Origin: Erythrobacter sp.
GTDB taxonomy: Bacteria; Pseudomonadota; Alphaproteobacteria; Sphingomonadales; Sphingomonadaceae
Reading direction: 5' to 3'
Length of the DNA stretch: 64,000 nucleotides
NCBI GenBank assembly: GCA_009993605.1
Contig: JAACTB010000009.1
Location: 212,883 to 276,882, forward strand
Below the pieces are notes generated by a model that saw nothing but the letters and a program-made list of their open reading frames with translations, searched no databases and was not told where the DNA came from. Every line of letters begins with the position of its first letter. The stretch's first letter is position 1. A program made the translations under genes and the position numbers. Below, piece after piece: positions 26,943-35,692 of this stretch.

Positions 26943-28361
26943 TCAGTTCTTCTGCGAATTCCAGACGTCGATCTGCGATTGCAGGAACGACAGGGTCGAT
27001 TGCGATGCGGCGACCTTGCTGTCGACCTTGGCGAAGCGCGCGACCATGGTGGCGCGCAGCGTTTCCATCTGCTCGTTGAGCTTTTCGAGATCGCGGCCCA
27101 CGGTCTGCGATTGCGACTGGAAGCGCGCGATCGACCCGCCGAGCGAGCCCGGATCGGTCGAGATGGTGTTCGCGCGCGCGATCCGGTCGATGGTCGAAAA
27201 CACGCCGTTGATCCCGGTCGTGAACATGGCCGAGACGCCCGCGGCATCGCGTTCGATCACTTCGGTGAGGCGCTTGGTGTCGAGCGTGTAGCTGCCGTCG
27301 CGCCCGATCGACAGGCCGAGTTCGGCGAGCGTGCGGGGCGAACCGGCAGGCGCGTTCGGCATGATCTCGATCGTGCCCAGGCCCGACAGCGTCCGGCTGA
27401 GCGCCCGCGCCCCGGTATCGCGCGACAGGTCACCCGTTTTGGGATCGACCGCCTCGCGCAAGGACTTTGCGATTTCATTCAGCGCGCCGGTGATGTCCTG
27501 CATCACGCTGGTCAGCGCGGACTTGGAATTGGAGAAGGTAACCGTCGCGGGCGCGCCCACATTGGTGGCAGTCAGTTCGAGCGAAAGGCCGGGTGCGGCT
27601 CTGTCGATCGTGTTGCTGGCGCTGGTCCGCGCGATCCCGTCCAGCGTGTATTTCGCATCGGCGGAGGCCTGGACCAGCCGCGCGGGATCGGAACCGGGAC
27701 GCCAGGCGAGTGCCGACAGACCGGGTTCCGCCGCGTCTTCGGCGACGTCGATGACGAAACCGTTCTTTGCCCCTTCCGCGCCCTTGATGACGAGCTGCGC
27801 GCCCGCCTCGGTCTCGGCGACATAGGCCGACAGCCCGGCGTTCTGGGAATTGATCGCGCCCGCCACTTCGGCAAGCGTCGCGCCGGGCGCGAAGGTGAGT
27901 TCGAGCGGCGTTCGCGCGGCGTCTTCGGTGAAGCCCACATTGCTGGTCGCGCCGAACCGGATGGTCATGGTCCCCGCCCCGACGCTTGCGGTGGAGCCGG
28001 CATAGGTCGGCGTGGTCATCGTTTGCGTCTTGGCGAGCTGCGTCACCTCGAGCGAATAGATGCCCTTGCCCTGGCTTCCGACGGGAGCGGACACCTTGGC
28101 GACGGCGGAATTGGTGATGCTGGGCGCCGGCGCGAGATCGCCGGTGCGCAGACGATCGCCCAGCGCACTGGCGAACTGGCTCAGCGAGCTGCGGATCGAC
28201 CCGGCGAGCGAGATCTGGCGTTCGAGCGTTTCCGATTTCTGCGTCAGCCGCGCATTGCGGCCCGCAAACTGCGCCTCGGCCAATTGCGAGGCGAGGCCGG
28301 TCAGGTCGATGCCGCTGCCGATGCCCAGAGAGTTGGCGATATTGGATGCAGATACATTCAT
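26943..28361 (-). CDS. fliD: Filament cap protein FliD (HAP2)
   Basis: A 472-residue cap protein. The N-terminal SLGIGSGIDLTGLASQLAEAQF is diagnostic (FliD_N). The C-terminal helix region around DLEKLNEQMETLRATMVARFAK, ending in FLQSQIDVWNSQKN, is also typical. It sits between flhB and fliS at the end of the fli operon. Length is in the normal range. Confidence 0.94.
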   Translation of the reverse strand: MNVSASNIANSLGIGSGIDLTGLASQLAEAQFAGRNARLTQKSETLERQISLAGSIRSSLSQFASALGDRLRTGDLAPAPSITNSAVAKVSAPVGSQGKGIYSLEVTQLAKTQTMTTPTYAGSTASVGAGTMTIRFGATSNVGFTEDAARTPLELTFAPGATLAEVAGAINSQNAGLSAYVAETEAGAQLVIKGAEGAKNGFVIDVAEDAAEPGLSALAWRPGSDPARLVQASADAKYTLDGIARTSASNTIDRAAPGLSLELTATNVGAPATVTFSNSKSALTSVMQDITGALNEIAKSLREAVDPKTGDLSRDTGARALSRTLSGLGTIEIMPNAPAGSPRTLAELGLSIGRDGSYTLDTKRLTEVIERDAAGVSAMFTTGINGVFSTIDRIARANTISTDPGSLGGSIARFQSQSQTVGRDLEKLNEQMETLRATMVARFAKVDSKVAASQSTLSFLQSQIDVWNSQKN

Positions 28362-28366
28362 CGTAT

Positions 28367-29563
28367 CTATAACGGCGCCGCCGCACCCGGATTAACCGGG
28401 CCTGCGTCGATTGGCCCAGCGTTGATTGCCCCTGCGTTCGATACGCGCCCTTCGGTGTCGAAGCGCAGCGCCTCCGGCACCTCGATATCGGGACGCAATG
28501 GGGTTTCGCCGCGCTTGAGCGACATGACATAGGCGAGGACCGACGCGATCGCGCCGTAGAGATCCTCGCAGATCACCTGGCGTTCGCGGGTCGTATAATA
28601 GACCGAACGCGCCAGCTGCGGATATTCCAGCGTCGGCAATTCCATCTCGCGCGCCAGTTGCTTCATCGCCATCGCCTTGTCGCCCCGCCCCTTTGCGAGA
28701 ACGATGGGGGCCGAAGCCTTGGTGGGGTCGTAAGTCAGCGCGACGGCGAAATGGGTCGGGTTGGTGATCACGAACTGCGCATCGCGCATCGCGCCCGCGA
28801 CGGAGCCCTTGGCGATATCATGCTGGCGCTGGCGGCGCGCCGCCTTCATTTCGGGCGAGCCTTCGGTTTCCTTGTTTTCGTCGCGCATTTCCTGATGCGT
28901 CATCTTCAGGCGACCCTGCTGGCGCACCCACTGGATCGGCAGGTCGACGAGGGCAATGATGACGAGGCCGCCCGACAAAGCGAAGATCAGCGAGACGATC
29001 GCATCCCAGGCGGCGGACAATTGGGCTGACAGATTGCCCCGCCCCAGCCCGATCAGCGTCTCCATGCTGGAATACCACCACCACAGGGCGATGGCGCCGA
29101 GCAGGATGATCTTGAGGAAGCCCTTGCCCATCTCGATTAGGCCCTGGGGTCCGAACATTCGCTTCAACCCGTTCAGCGGATTGATGCGATTGCCCTTGGG
29201 CTTCAAATTGTCCGTCACGAAGCGGCCGCGCCCGAAGGCAAGCTGCGAGATCAGCGTGACGATGATGACCGGCACCGCCAAGGTGAGGATGGCGGGGATG
29301 GCCAGAAGCAGACCCTCCATCAGCAGCGTCTCGGGCCCGAAATCGCGCAGGTCGCGTACGTCGAACTGGAACGCCTCGCGCGTCAGACTTTGCAGATCGC
29401 CGAAGAGCCAAGGCCCGGCAAGCGCGAGCCAGGCGCCACCGAGCAGAGTGGTGACCGCCGTGCCCGCATCTTTCGAACGCAGGACATCACCCTTCTTCGC
29501 GGCATCGGTCAGCCGCTTTTCAGTCGGTGCGAAAGTCTTTTCGCCTGCCGGTTGCTCGCTCAT
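28367..29563 (-). CDS. flhB: Flagellar export switch protein FlhB
   Basis: Export apparatus protein of 398 residues with an N-terminal motif EKTFAPTEKRLTDAAKKGDV and four TM segments. The cytoplasmic domain carries the autocleavage site NPTH at 268-271, intact. FlhB cleavage switches export from rod/hook to filament substrates, together with FliK. The start overlaps the fliR stop by four bases. The C-terminal tail after residue 360 is Ala/Gly/Pro-rich. Confidence 0.96.
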   Translation of the reverse strand: MSEQPAGEKTFAPTEKRLTDAAKKGDVLRSKDAGTAVTTLLGGAWLALAGPWLFGDLQSLTREAFQFDVRDLRDFGPETLLMEGLLLAIPAILTLAVPVIIVTLISQLAFGRGRFVTDNLKPKGNRINPLNGLKRMFGPQGLIEMGKGFLKIILLGAIALWWWYSSMETLIGLGRGNLSAQLSAAWDAIVSLIFALSGGLVIIALVDLPIQWVRQQGRLKMTHQEMRDENKETEGSPEMKAARRQRQHDIAKGSVAGAMRDAQFVITNPTHFAVALTYDPTKASAPIVLAKGRGDKAMAMKQLAREMELPTLEYPQLARSVYYTTRERQVICEDLYGAIASVLAYVMSLKRGETPLRPDIEVPEALRFDTEGRVSNAGAINAGPIDAGPVNPGAAAPL

Positions 29564-30345
29564 CGGTCCAGCAAACTCGTCGTCTCGTCGAGCCCGTCGG
29601 CGACGAGCCCGGTGAACTGGTCATAGATCAGCGGAGCGGAAATGATCAGCGCCGCGAGCCCGGCAAGGACGCCTGCGGGCAGGCCGAGCGCGAACAGGTT
29701 GAGCGAGGGGGCCGAGCGGCTGAGAATGCCGGTCAGCACCTGGACCAGAAGCAGGATCAGCGTGACCGGCAGCGCGATCCTCAGCGCGGTTTCGAACATG
29801 AAGCTGGCGAAACCGGCGATGGCGGCGAAGCGATCGGGGCCGAGCCAGGTCTGGCCTGGCGGAAACGCGTTGTAACTTTCGGTTACGAGCGCGATCCAGT
29901 GCAGGTGCGCCCCCGTTGCAAGGAAGATAAGGGTCAGCACGATAATGAAATACTGGCCGAATGCGGTGGTCGTCCCGCCCGTACCGGGATCGGTCGTCAT
30001 CGCCATGCTCATCCCCATGCCGCCGCCGATCAGTTCGGCGGCCACGGTGGGCGCGGCAAAGGCGAGCTGGAGGACGAAGCCCAGAGCGAGGCCGACGATC
30101 ACCTCGCCCGCGATCGCCAGCATCCCTTCGGAGCTGATCAGGGCTTCGGGGGTCTGCACCTGCGGCATCCATATCGACACGAAGATGGCGAGAGCACCGG
30201 TCATCGCGACGCGGACCGAAACGGGCACGGCCGACGCGCCGAAGAACGGCGCGGCGAGCAGAGCGGCACCCAAGCGCGTCATCAAAAAGACGACCCGCCA
30301 CATGTCCTGCTCAAGCGCGCCAAGTCCGAAATCGATCCCGATCAC
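29560..30345 (-). CDS. fliR: Flagellar export gate protein FliR
   Basis: A 261-residue polytopic protein of the export gate. RLGAALLAAPFFGASAVPVSVRV is the FliR signature. A central ELIGGGMGMSMAMTTDPGTG stretch and about six TM segments are present. It follows fliQ by ten bases in the order fliP-Q-R. Confidence 0.95.
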   Translation of the reverse strand: MIGIDFGLGALEQDMWRVVFLMTRLGAALLAAPFFGASAVPVSVRVAMTGALAIFVSIWMPQVQTPEALISSEGMLAIAGEVIVGLALGFVLQLAFAAPTVAAELIGGGMGMSMAMTTDPGTGGTTTAFGQYFIIVLTLIFLATGAHLHWIALVTESYNAFPPGQTWLGPDRFAAIAGFASFMFETALRIALPVTLILLLVQVLTGILSRSAPSLNLFALGLPAGVLAGLAALIISAPLIYDQFTGLVADGLDETTSLLDR

Positions 30346-30355
30346 GTGACTGGTC

Positions 30356-30628
30356 TCAGCCGCCCATCCGCGCGATTTCGGCGAAGATGTCCTGCGTGAA
30401 ATCGCCCACCAGCGCCATCATCGACGCGCCGAGGATCACGAGCACGAAGGCCACCGCACCCAGCTTCGGGACGAAGGTGAGCGTCTGCTCGTTGACCGAG
30501 GTCGCGGCCTGCACGAGGCCGATCACGAGACCGATGGCGAGGCTGGCGATCAGGATCGGGGCCGCGACCAGCGCTGCAATCCACAACATGCGGTCGGCCA
30601 TAGAGAGGAGGAGTGCACTTTCGTCCAT
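30356..30628 (-). CDS. fliQ: Flagellar export gate protein FliQ
   Basis: A 90-residue protein with two TM helices. LAIGLVIGLVQAATSVNEQTLTFVPK is the conserved FliQ motif joining the hairpin. It forms part of the FliPQR gate. Length is normal. Confidence 0.95.
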   Translation of the reverse strand: MDESALLLSMADRMLWIAALVAAPILIASLAIGLVIGLVQAATSVNEQTLTFVPKLGAVAFVLVILGASMMALVGDFTQDIFAEIARMGG

Positions 30629-30635
30629 TGTCAGA

Positions 30636-31424
30636 TCATCCGAAACTTGAGGCGAGCGAACCCATCAGCAGCGCCCAGCCGTCGACGAGGACGAAGAGCA
30701 GGAGCTTGAAGGGCAGCGAAACGATCATCGGGCTCATCATCATCATGCCGAGACTCATCAGCACGCTGGAAACGACCAGGTCGATCACGAGGAAGGGGAG
30801 GAACAGCATGAAGCCGATCTGGAAGGCGGTCTTCAATTCGCTGGTCACGAAGGCGGGCAGGAGGATCGAGAACGGCACGTCCTGCGGCGAGGCGAATTGT
30901 CCGGAATCCGCGATGTCGGAGAACATTTCGAGGTCGTTTTCGCGGGTCTGGCGGATCATAAAGGCATGGAACTGGTCGCCCGCCCGCTCGATCGCGACCT
31001 CGGCGCCGATCTGGCCCGCGGAATAGGGCGCGATCGCGTTCTGGTTCACGTTCTCCAGCGTCGGCGCCATGATGAACAGCGACAGGAACAGGCTGATGCC
31101 GATCAGCACCTGGTTAGGGGGCGATTGCTGGAGGCCCAGGGCCTGGCGCAGGATCGCGAGGACGATGATGATGCGCGTAAAGCTGGTCATCATCAAAAGA
31201 AGCGCGGGCAGGATCGTCAGAAGGCCCATCACCAGCAGCAGCTGGAGCGAGAGGCTCAACGGTTCACCGCCAGCACCCGACAACTGGCCGAACGCGCGGT
31301 CGAGAGCGCCAGAGACGGCGGTATCCCCCCCGGTGACGGCGGCTGCGCCGACCTGCGCGTTGACGAGTGCGGGGTAGCTCAGCGCGACGAGAGCCGCGCC
31401 CGCTTTCGCAAGACGTGCGATCAC
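30636..31424 (-). CDS. fliP: Flagellar export gate protein FliP
   Basis: A 262-residue gate protein. The GTG start at 31424 overlaps the fliO stop (GTGA) and gives a cleavable N-terminal signal, as in other FliP proteins. MTSFTRIIIVLAILRQALGLQQ and ELKTAFQIGFMLFLPFLVIDLV are invariant FliP motifs. The reading frame extends upstream to 31796 but overlaps fliO. Confidence 0.95.
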   Translation of the reverse strand: MIARLAKAGAALVALSYPALVNAQVGAAAVTGGDTAVSGALDRAFGQLSGAGGEPLSLSLQLLLVMGLLTILPALLLMMTSFTRIIIVLAILRQALGLQQSPPNQVLIGISLFLSLFIMAPTLENVNQNAIAPYSAGQIGAEVAIERAGDQFHAFMIRQTRENDLEMFSDIADSGQFASPQDVPFSILLPAFVTSELKTAFQIGFMLFLPFLVIDLVVSSVLMSLGMMMMSPMIVSLPFKLLLFVLVDGWALLMGSLASSFG

Positions 31425-31726
31425 TGGACGATTTCCTGCGAGGTGGCGGGTTCTGCCGAAAATTCGGGAGCGCGGGCGGGCGCTTCGGCGAGGCGGGTGA
31501 GGCCACCCTTTGAGGTCGAGACAAGGATTTCGCGACCGTGGAATTCGATCACCGCGAGGCGGAGCGCGGGCGACAGCATCGTCGTCTCCACGATGCGCAC
31601 CGCCTTGGTCCCGGCCGCAGGCGCGCCGAACTGGCCCTGCATCTTCTTGGCAAGCTTCAGCGTGCCCCAGATCATGAGGCCGATCAGTGGCAGCAGGACC
31701 AGAAGTTTGAGAATGTACCAGAACAT
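31421..31726 (-). CDS. fliO: Flagellar export-associated protein FliO
   Basis: A short protein of 101 residues: one N-terminal TM helix (about 4-24), then a small cytoplasmic domain with VRIVETTMLSPALRLAVIEF and the strand EILVSTSKGGLTRL typical of FliO. It assists FliP assembly. Its start overlaps the fliN stop by one base. Confidence 0.85.
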   Translation of the reverse strand: MFWYILKLLVLLPLIGLMIWGTLKLAKKMQGQFGAPAAGTKAVRIVETTMLSPALRLAVIEFHGREILVSTSKGGLTRLAEAPARAPEFSAEPATSQEIVQ

Positions 31727-32049
31727 CAGATGGCTTCTTCCGCGTTCTGGATCGGCGTGGCGCTGATCGGCGGGGCGCGGCGTTCCGACGAAGCATCGCC
31801 CGAAGCGCCGACCAGTTCGAGCACGCGGATGGCGAAGCGATTGCCCTGCGCCACGACCTCGCCGCGAGCGATGAGCTTGCCGTTAACCATAATATCCAAC
31901 GGGTCGTCGGTGAGGCGGTCGAGTTCGATCACGCTGGATTCGCCCAGGGCCAGCACATCGCGCAGGCGCATGTTCTTGCGGCCCAGTTCCACCGTCAGGC
32001 GGACGTCGATATCCTGGATCAGGCTGAAGCCGTCGTTCAAAAAGGACAT
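31726..32049 (-). CDS. fliN: Motor switch protein FliN
   Basis: A C-ring protein of 107 residues consisting of the SpoA domain. IQDIDVRLTVELGRKNMRLRDVLALGESSVIEL and PLDIMVNGKLIARGEVV are characteristic. I use ATG 32049, the start just after the fliM stop. The frame runs further upstream inside fliM. Confidence 0.94.
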   Translation of the reverse strand: MSFLNDGFSLIQDIDVRLTVELGRKNMRLRDVLALGESSVIELDRLTDDPLDIMVNGKLIARGEVVAQGNRFAIRVLELVGASGDASSERRAPPISATPIQNAEEAI

Positions 32050-32050
32050 G

Positions 32051-32959
32051 TCAGAGATTCCCCGTAAAATTCGTGTGCGTGAGTTCCATGGCGACGCGAT
32101 CGTCGAGCTCGCCGACGCTGCCATGGGCGATCGTGGTGTTGCCGATGAGGACCGGCACGTTGCGCTGAATGGCGACCGGAATCATTGCCCCTGCGGTCAG
32201 CTGCGCGATGCGCGAAATCGCCATCGGCACGTCGACCAGCACCGCGCGCAGCGGCAGCTCGACATGTCCGATCGCCGACCCGTCGAGGCCGCGCGCACCG
32301 ATCGAGCGGCCGGTCGCAGGCGATACCGCACGCGCGCCGACCAGATCGTTCAAGGTGGCTTGGCACAGGGCGAAGCGGATCGACCAGGCGTTCGTCGCGC
32401 CCTTGGGGGTCGCGGTCAGGACCACGGTCCAGACCTTGTCGTTCCCGGCAAAGGGCATGATCTCATGCGCATGTTCGCCCGTCGCGCTGACGGCAAATTC
32501 GCGGCGGTCGCTGGCGCGCTGCAACAGCGAGGCGACCTTCGCTTCGAACTGGCGGGCGAAACAGGCCGCCGAAGAGGGCAGCGTGTGGCAATCCTCGTCC
32601 ACCTCGCCCGTGCCGCCCAAGATACGTTCGAACTGGGCGACCAGCTCGCCGACACTCGTCGAAACCAGCGCGCCGCGCTTGTCCTGGCCGAGCGAATAGA
32701 AGCCGTGGAGCCCGCCTGCGCCCAATTGGGCCAGCCAGTCCGCCGCGGGCGCGCAAGCGATCGAACCCATCGTCACCGTCAGCCCGCGATTGTCGCACAA
32801 TTCGGCCAGCAGAGGCTGGGCCTGATCGGCGATCTGGCGGACGAAGCGCGTGAACTCGGCCTCGAGATCCACCGGCGTCGCGGCGCGGCTCAACAGCTCG
32901 TCGCAGTGACGGGCAGCGCGCGCGGCCTGGGCCGTATTGGGGAAGCTTTCCGAGATCAT
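32051..32959 (-). CDS. fliM: Motor switch protein FliM, divergent N-terminus
   Basis: A 302-residue C-ring protein between fliL and fliN. The central domain keeps the ILGGTGEV turn, and a C-terminal SpoA-like domain has GHVELPLRAVLVDVPMAISRIAQL. The usual N-terminal CheY-P-binding peptide (of the LSQxEIDALL type) is not present. The protein begins MISESFPNTAQAARAARHCDELL instead. Overall sequence is strongly diverged. The start overlaps fliL by four bases. Confidence 0.85.
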   Translation of the reverse strand: MISESFPNTAQAARAARHCDELLSRAATPVDLEAEFTRFVRQIADQAQPLLAELCDNRGLTVTMGSIACAPAADWLAQLGAGGLHGFYSLGQDKRGALVSTSVGELVAQFERILGGTGEVDEDCHTLPSSAACFARQFEAKVASLLQRASDRREFAVSATGEHAHEIMPFAGNDKVWTVVLTATPKGATNAWSIRFALCQATLNDLVGARAVSPATGRSIGARGLDGSAIGHVELPLRAVLVDVPMAISRIAQLTAGAMIPVAIQRNVPVLIGNTTIAHGSVGELDDRVAMELTHTNFTGNL

Positions 32960-33540
32960 TGGACGATGAAGGACCGGAAATAGACGTTCTCGACGCCGCC
33001 GAAGCCTTCACGCTCCTCCAGCACCTCGTTCATCGCCTTGGCCAGCCGCTTTTGCAGCTCTTCCTTGCCGTGCACCTCGATCAGGCTCATCTCGTCGGTG
33101 GCGGCGAGTTCGGCCAGCACGCGCGAGCGGAGCGCGGTTTCATGCTCCTGCAACCACATCAGCACGCGCCCGTCGTAATTGGTCGAAGCGGCGAGGCTGA
33201 CCTGCACCAGCGCCGTGCCCCCGGCGAGGTTGGAGGTGAATTCGTCGCTGAAATTGTAATAGGCGGTGCGATATTTGCTGCCGCCCTTGCCGGGAACGAA
33301 TTCGACCTTGTCCTTCTCGCCCTCGGCCGCGCCGAAGGGATAGGGATCTTCCTCGCCCTTTAGGACCAGCTTGGGCTTGTCGTCTTCTTCCGCATGGGCG
33401 GCATTGCCCAGCATCCCCATGGCAAAGGCACCGTAAGTGCCGCCGCCGCCCACGCCCAACAGGACGAGCGCGATCAGCGCCTTCTTCATGAAGCCGCCCT
33501 TCTTCTTGGGCTCTGCGGTATCGGTCTTGGCGTCGGACAT
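32956..33540 (-). CDS. fliL: Flagellar basal body protein FliL
   Basis: A 194-residue single-TM protein (TM about 18-42) with a periplasmic stomatin-like domain. The VQVSLAASTNYDGRVLMWLQEHETALRSRVL stretch and the terminal FGGVENVYFRSFIVQ fit FliL. It associates with the stator and supports torque. It overlaps the fliM start. Confidence 0.88.
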   Translation of the reverse strand: MSDAKTDTAEPKKKGGFMKKALIALVLLGVGGGGTYGAFAMGMLGNAAHAEEDDKPKLVLKGEEDPYPFGAAEGEKDKVEFVPGKGGSKYRTAYYNFSDEFTSNLAGGTALVQVSLAASTNYDGRVLMWLQEHETALRSRVLAELAATDEMSLIEVHGKEELQKRLAKAMNEVLEEREGFGGVENVYFRSFIVQ

Positions 33541-33576
33541 GGTCTATCCCTGTTCTTCGAAATCGTGTTGTGCGGA

Positions 33577-35229
33577 TCAGGCGTAGCGGCCGTCGTCGCT
33601 CGTGGGCTGACGGTCGGAAGCGGCGGAATTGCGGGCGTGAAGCGCCGGGCCGTCGGAGCGATTACGCTCGCGGCCCTGGCCTTCGCGCTGGGACTGGGCG
33701 TTGCCGGAAGCGGCCTGGCCGGACGTGTCGGCGGCGGAGGAGTTTGCACCATGGCCATTGTTTTGGCCGGTGCTCTGGCCCCCGTTCTGCCCCCCGTTCT
33801 GTTGTGCTTCGGCGCTGCGCTGCACGCTGCGATCGCCCGCCATGGCGGCGGCACGATCATTGGCGAGCGCGGCGGCAAGCGCGCGCTGCGCCTCGCCATC
33901 CTTAGCCGCGACTTCGACCTGGAGCGTGTCGCTGATCCGGTCGATGGCGATGGAAAGCTCGCCGAATTCCTTGTGCATGACTGCCAGCGCCGCCGTCGGC
34001 ACCACGCCGAAATCACGCGCGGCGGAGAGGCGGTCGACCATGCGGGCGATCGAATCGATGGCGGCGAAGGCGTCGGGCCGGGCGAGGTCGGCGGCGCGGG
34101 TCACGGCTTCGGCCTGTGTGGGCGCTACGGGCTGCCCGACCGAAGCGGCGATAGCGGGTTCGGGGCGAATGGCCTCGGCGGCGGTGGCGACGCGTGCGGT
34201 TGCCTGAACGGCTTCGACCGGGCGCGCGGTGTCCGGCTCGGCTTCCGATTTGGAAGCTGCGACCGGCGCGATCGCGGCGGCCTGCGCTGCCGGAGCGGGC
34301 TTGGCATCGCCCTTCACGGCGCTCGCAGGCAGAACCGTGGCCACCGCCTGCGCGGCGACTTCGGACACCGGAGCGGACTGGCGGATTGCTACCGGAGCCG
34401 GGTTGGGGGCCGTGTCCTTCGCGGCCATAATGGCGCGCGCCGTATCGCTGGCTGCGACAGGAAGCGTCTTGGCGGAAGCGGTTTCGAGATGGGCGGAGAC
34501 GGAGACCGTCGTGGTCGGGCGGGCGGCGATGGTGATGGCTGCAATGGGTGCGCGCTCGATCGAGGCACCGGGCATTGCGGCGATCGATACGGGAGCATTC
34601 GTCACTGACTGAGGCAAGGCGTTCGTCGCGGTCGAAGCGGATGGCGGCGTGCCGATTGTGGCGGACGCCGCCCTGGGATCGACGAGACCGGTGATGGCGC
34701 GCGAAAGCTGCGCCTCTGCGACCGGCATCTGGCGGATCGAAACGGCGTCAGGCTGCGCCCGGTCCTGCGTTTCGGCTTGAGCAAGCGAGGGGTGCGAGAG
34801 AACCGAAACCTGCTGAGGCATCGCGACCGGCTGGGCGAAACGCGCCATGTCGAGGCGTCCCACGGGCAATTCGGTCACGGTCCCGCCTTTGCCAGCCGAA
34901 GCGTCCTCAAGGGGTGCGGAGATCTGCAGCGGCAAGAGACCCGGCAAGACCGGCAAGATCTTGCCGCTTCCATTGCCGCCATCCTTGCCGCTTTCCGCAT
35001 CCGCCGCAGCCAGCATGTCCTGTGCGCCCACGGTTTTCGCGCCCACGGCGGGGATCGCAGCGTCGACTGGGGCAATCTGGACCAATTGGTCGAGGAGATT
35101 GGCAAACCCGTCGAATGCGCCATTCCCGGCACTTTCGCCCGCCTCGCCCTCGGCCGGGAATTCGGCGGAAAAGCTCAGCTTGGAAGGCGTTTCGAGCGAG
35201 GTCAGGAAGGAGAGCGCGGCGGCGTTCAT
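33577..35229 (-). CDS. fliK: Hook-length control protein FliK
   Basis: A 550-residue Ala/Pro/Val-rich protein, mostly low complexity. Near the C-terminus is a diverged FliK switch domain. LAVMHKEFGELSIAIDRI aligns with the family's LHPxELGxVxV pattern, and LQVEVAAKDGEAQRALAAAL follows it. The tail is Gln/Asn/Ser-rich. It measures the hook and triggers FlhB switching. Identity rests on this motif and on its place between fliJ and fliL. Confidence 0.8.
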   Translation of the reverse strand: MNAAALSFLTSLETPSKLSFSAEFPAEGEAGESAGNGAFDGFANLLDQLVQIAPVDAAIPAVGAKTVGAQDMLAAADAESGKDGGNGSGKILPVLPGLLPLQISAPLEDASAGKGGTVTELPVGRLDMARFAQPVAMPQQVSVLSHPSLAQAETQDRAQPDAVSIRQMPVAEAQLSRAITGLVDPRAASATIGTPPSASTATNALPQSVTNAPVSIAAMPGASIERAPIAAITIAARPTTTVSVSAHLETASAKTLPVAASDTARAIMAAKDTAPNPAPVAIRQSAPVSEVAAQAVATVLPASAVKGDAKPAPAAQAAAIAPVAASKSEAEPDTARPVEAVQATARVATAAEAIRPEPAIAASVGQPVAPTQAEAVTRAADLARPDAFAAIDSIARMVDRLSAARDFGVVPTAALAVMHKEFGELSIAIDRISDTLQVEVAAKDGEAQRALAAALANDRAAAMAGDRSVQRSAEAQQNGGQNGGQSTGQNNGHGANSSAADTSGQAASGNAQSQREGQGRERNRSDGPALHARNSAASDRQPTSDDGRYA

Positions 35230-35270
35230 GATGGTCTTCTCGTATCCGTGTGATTGTCACGGATATTCTA

Positions 35271-35285
35271 TCAAGAAGCGTGCCA
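35271..35285 (-). promoter_or_regulatory. Degenerate sigma-54 promoter before fliK
   Basis: The minus-strand sequence is TGGCACGCTTCTTGA: a perfect -24 half, but the -12 GC dinucleotide is GA. It lies in the 76-base gap between fliJ and fliK. It could be a weak internal promoter or a relic. Confidence 0.4.
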
Positions 35286-35305
35286 AACCCCGCGCGAGGC
35301 TTCTC

Positions 35306-35692
35306 CTATTGGTGCGAGAGATGCGTGACGATCGCCTTCACGAGATCGCGCCGGTCCTCGACCGCGCGCTTTCTGCGGCGTTCGGACGCAGCCAGTTCCT
35401 CGAGTGTCGCGTCGGAACGCTTCTCCGCCTCCTCCGCCTGTTGCGAACTCACCGCCACGAGCTGTTCGAGCTGTTTCTGCATCGCCTTGCCGCTGCGCAG
35501 ATCCATGCCGGTCAGCGCGTCGTCCTTTTCTGCATAATGGCGCGCTAGCGATCGCGTGCGCTCCGCCACGCCGAACAGGCGCAGGCGCAGCGCTTCGGCC
35601 TCAGAGGCGGCGAGCGCGGAGCGGCTCTTTTCTACCGTTCGGACGCGCTCGATCAATTTGGCGCGCTTCAGCTTGCGCTTGTCAGGCGGCAC
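35306..35692 (-). CDS. fliJ: FliJ-like export chaperone
   Basis: A 128-residue almost wholly coiled-coil protein rich in Arg, Glu and Ala (for example KAMQKQLEQLVAVSSQQAEEAEK). It overlaps fliI by 11 bases. Size, predicted helicity and position match FliJ, the stalk-like activator of the FliI ATPase. The family is too variable for motif proof. Confidence 0.78.
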   Translation of the reverse strand: MPPDKRKLKRAKLIERVRTVEKSRSALAASEAEALRLRLFGVAERTRSLARHYAEKDDALTGMDLRSGKAMQKQLEQLVAVSSQQAEEAEKRSDATLEELAASERRRKRAVEDRRDLVKAIVTHLSHQ

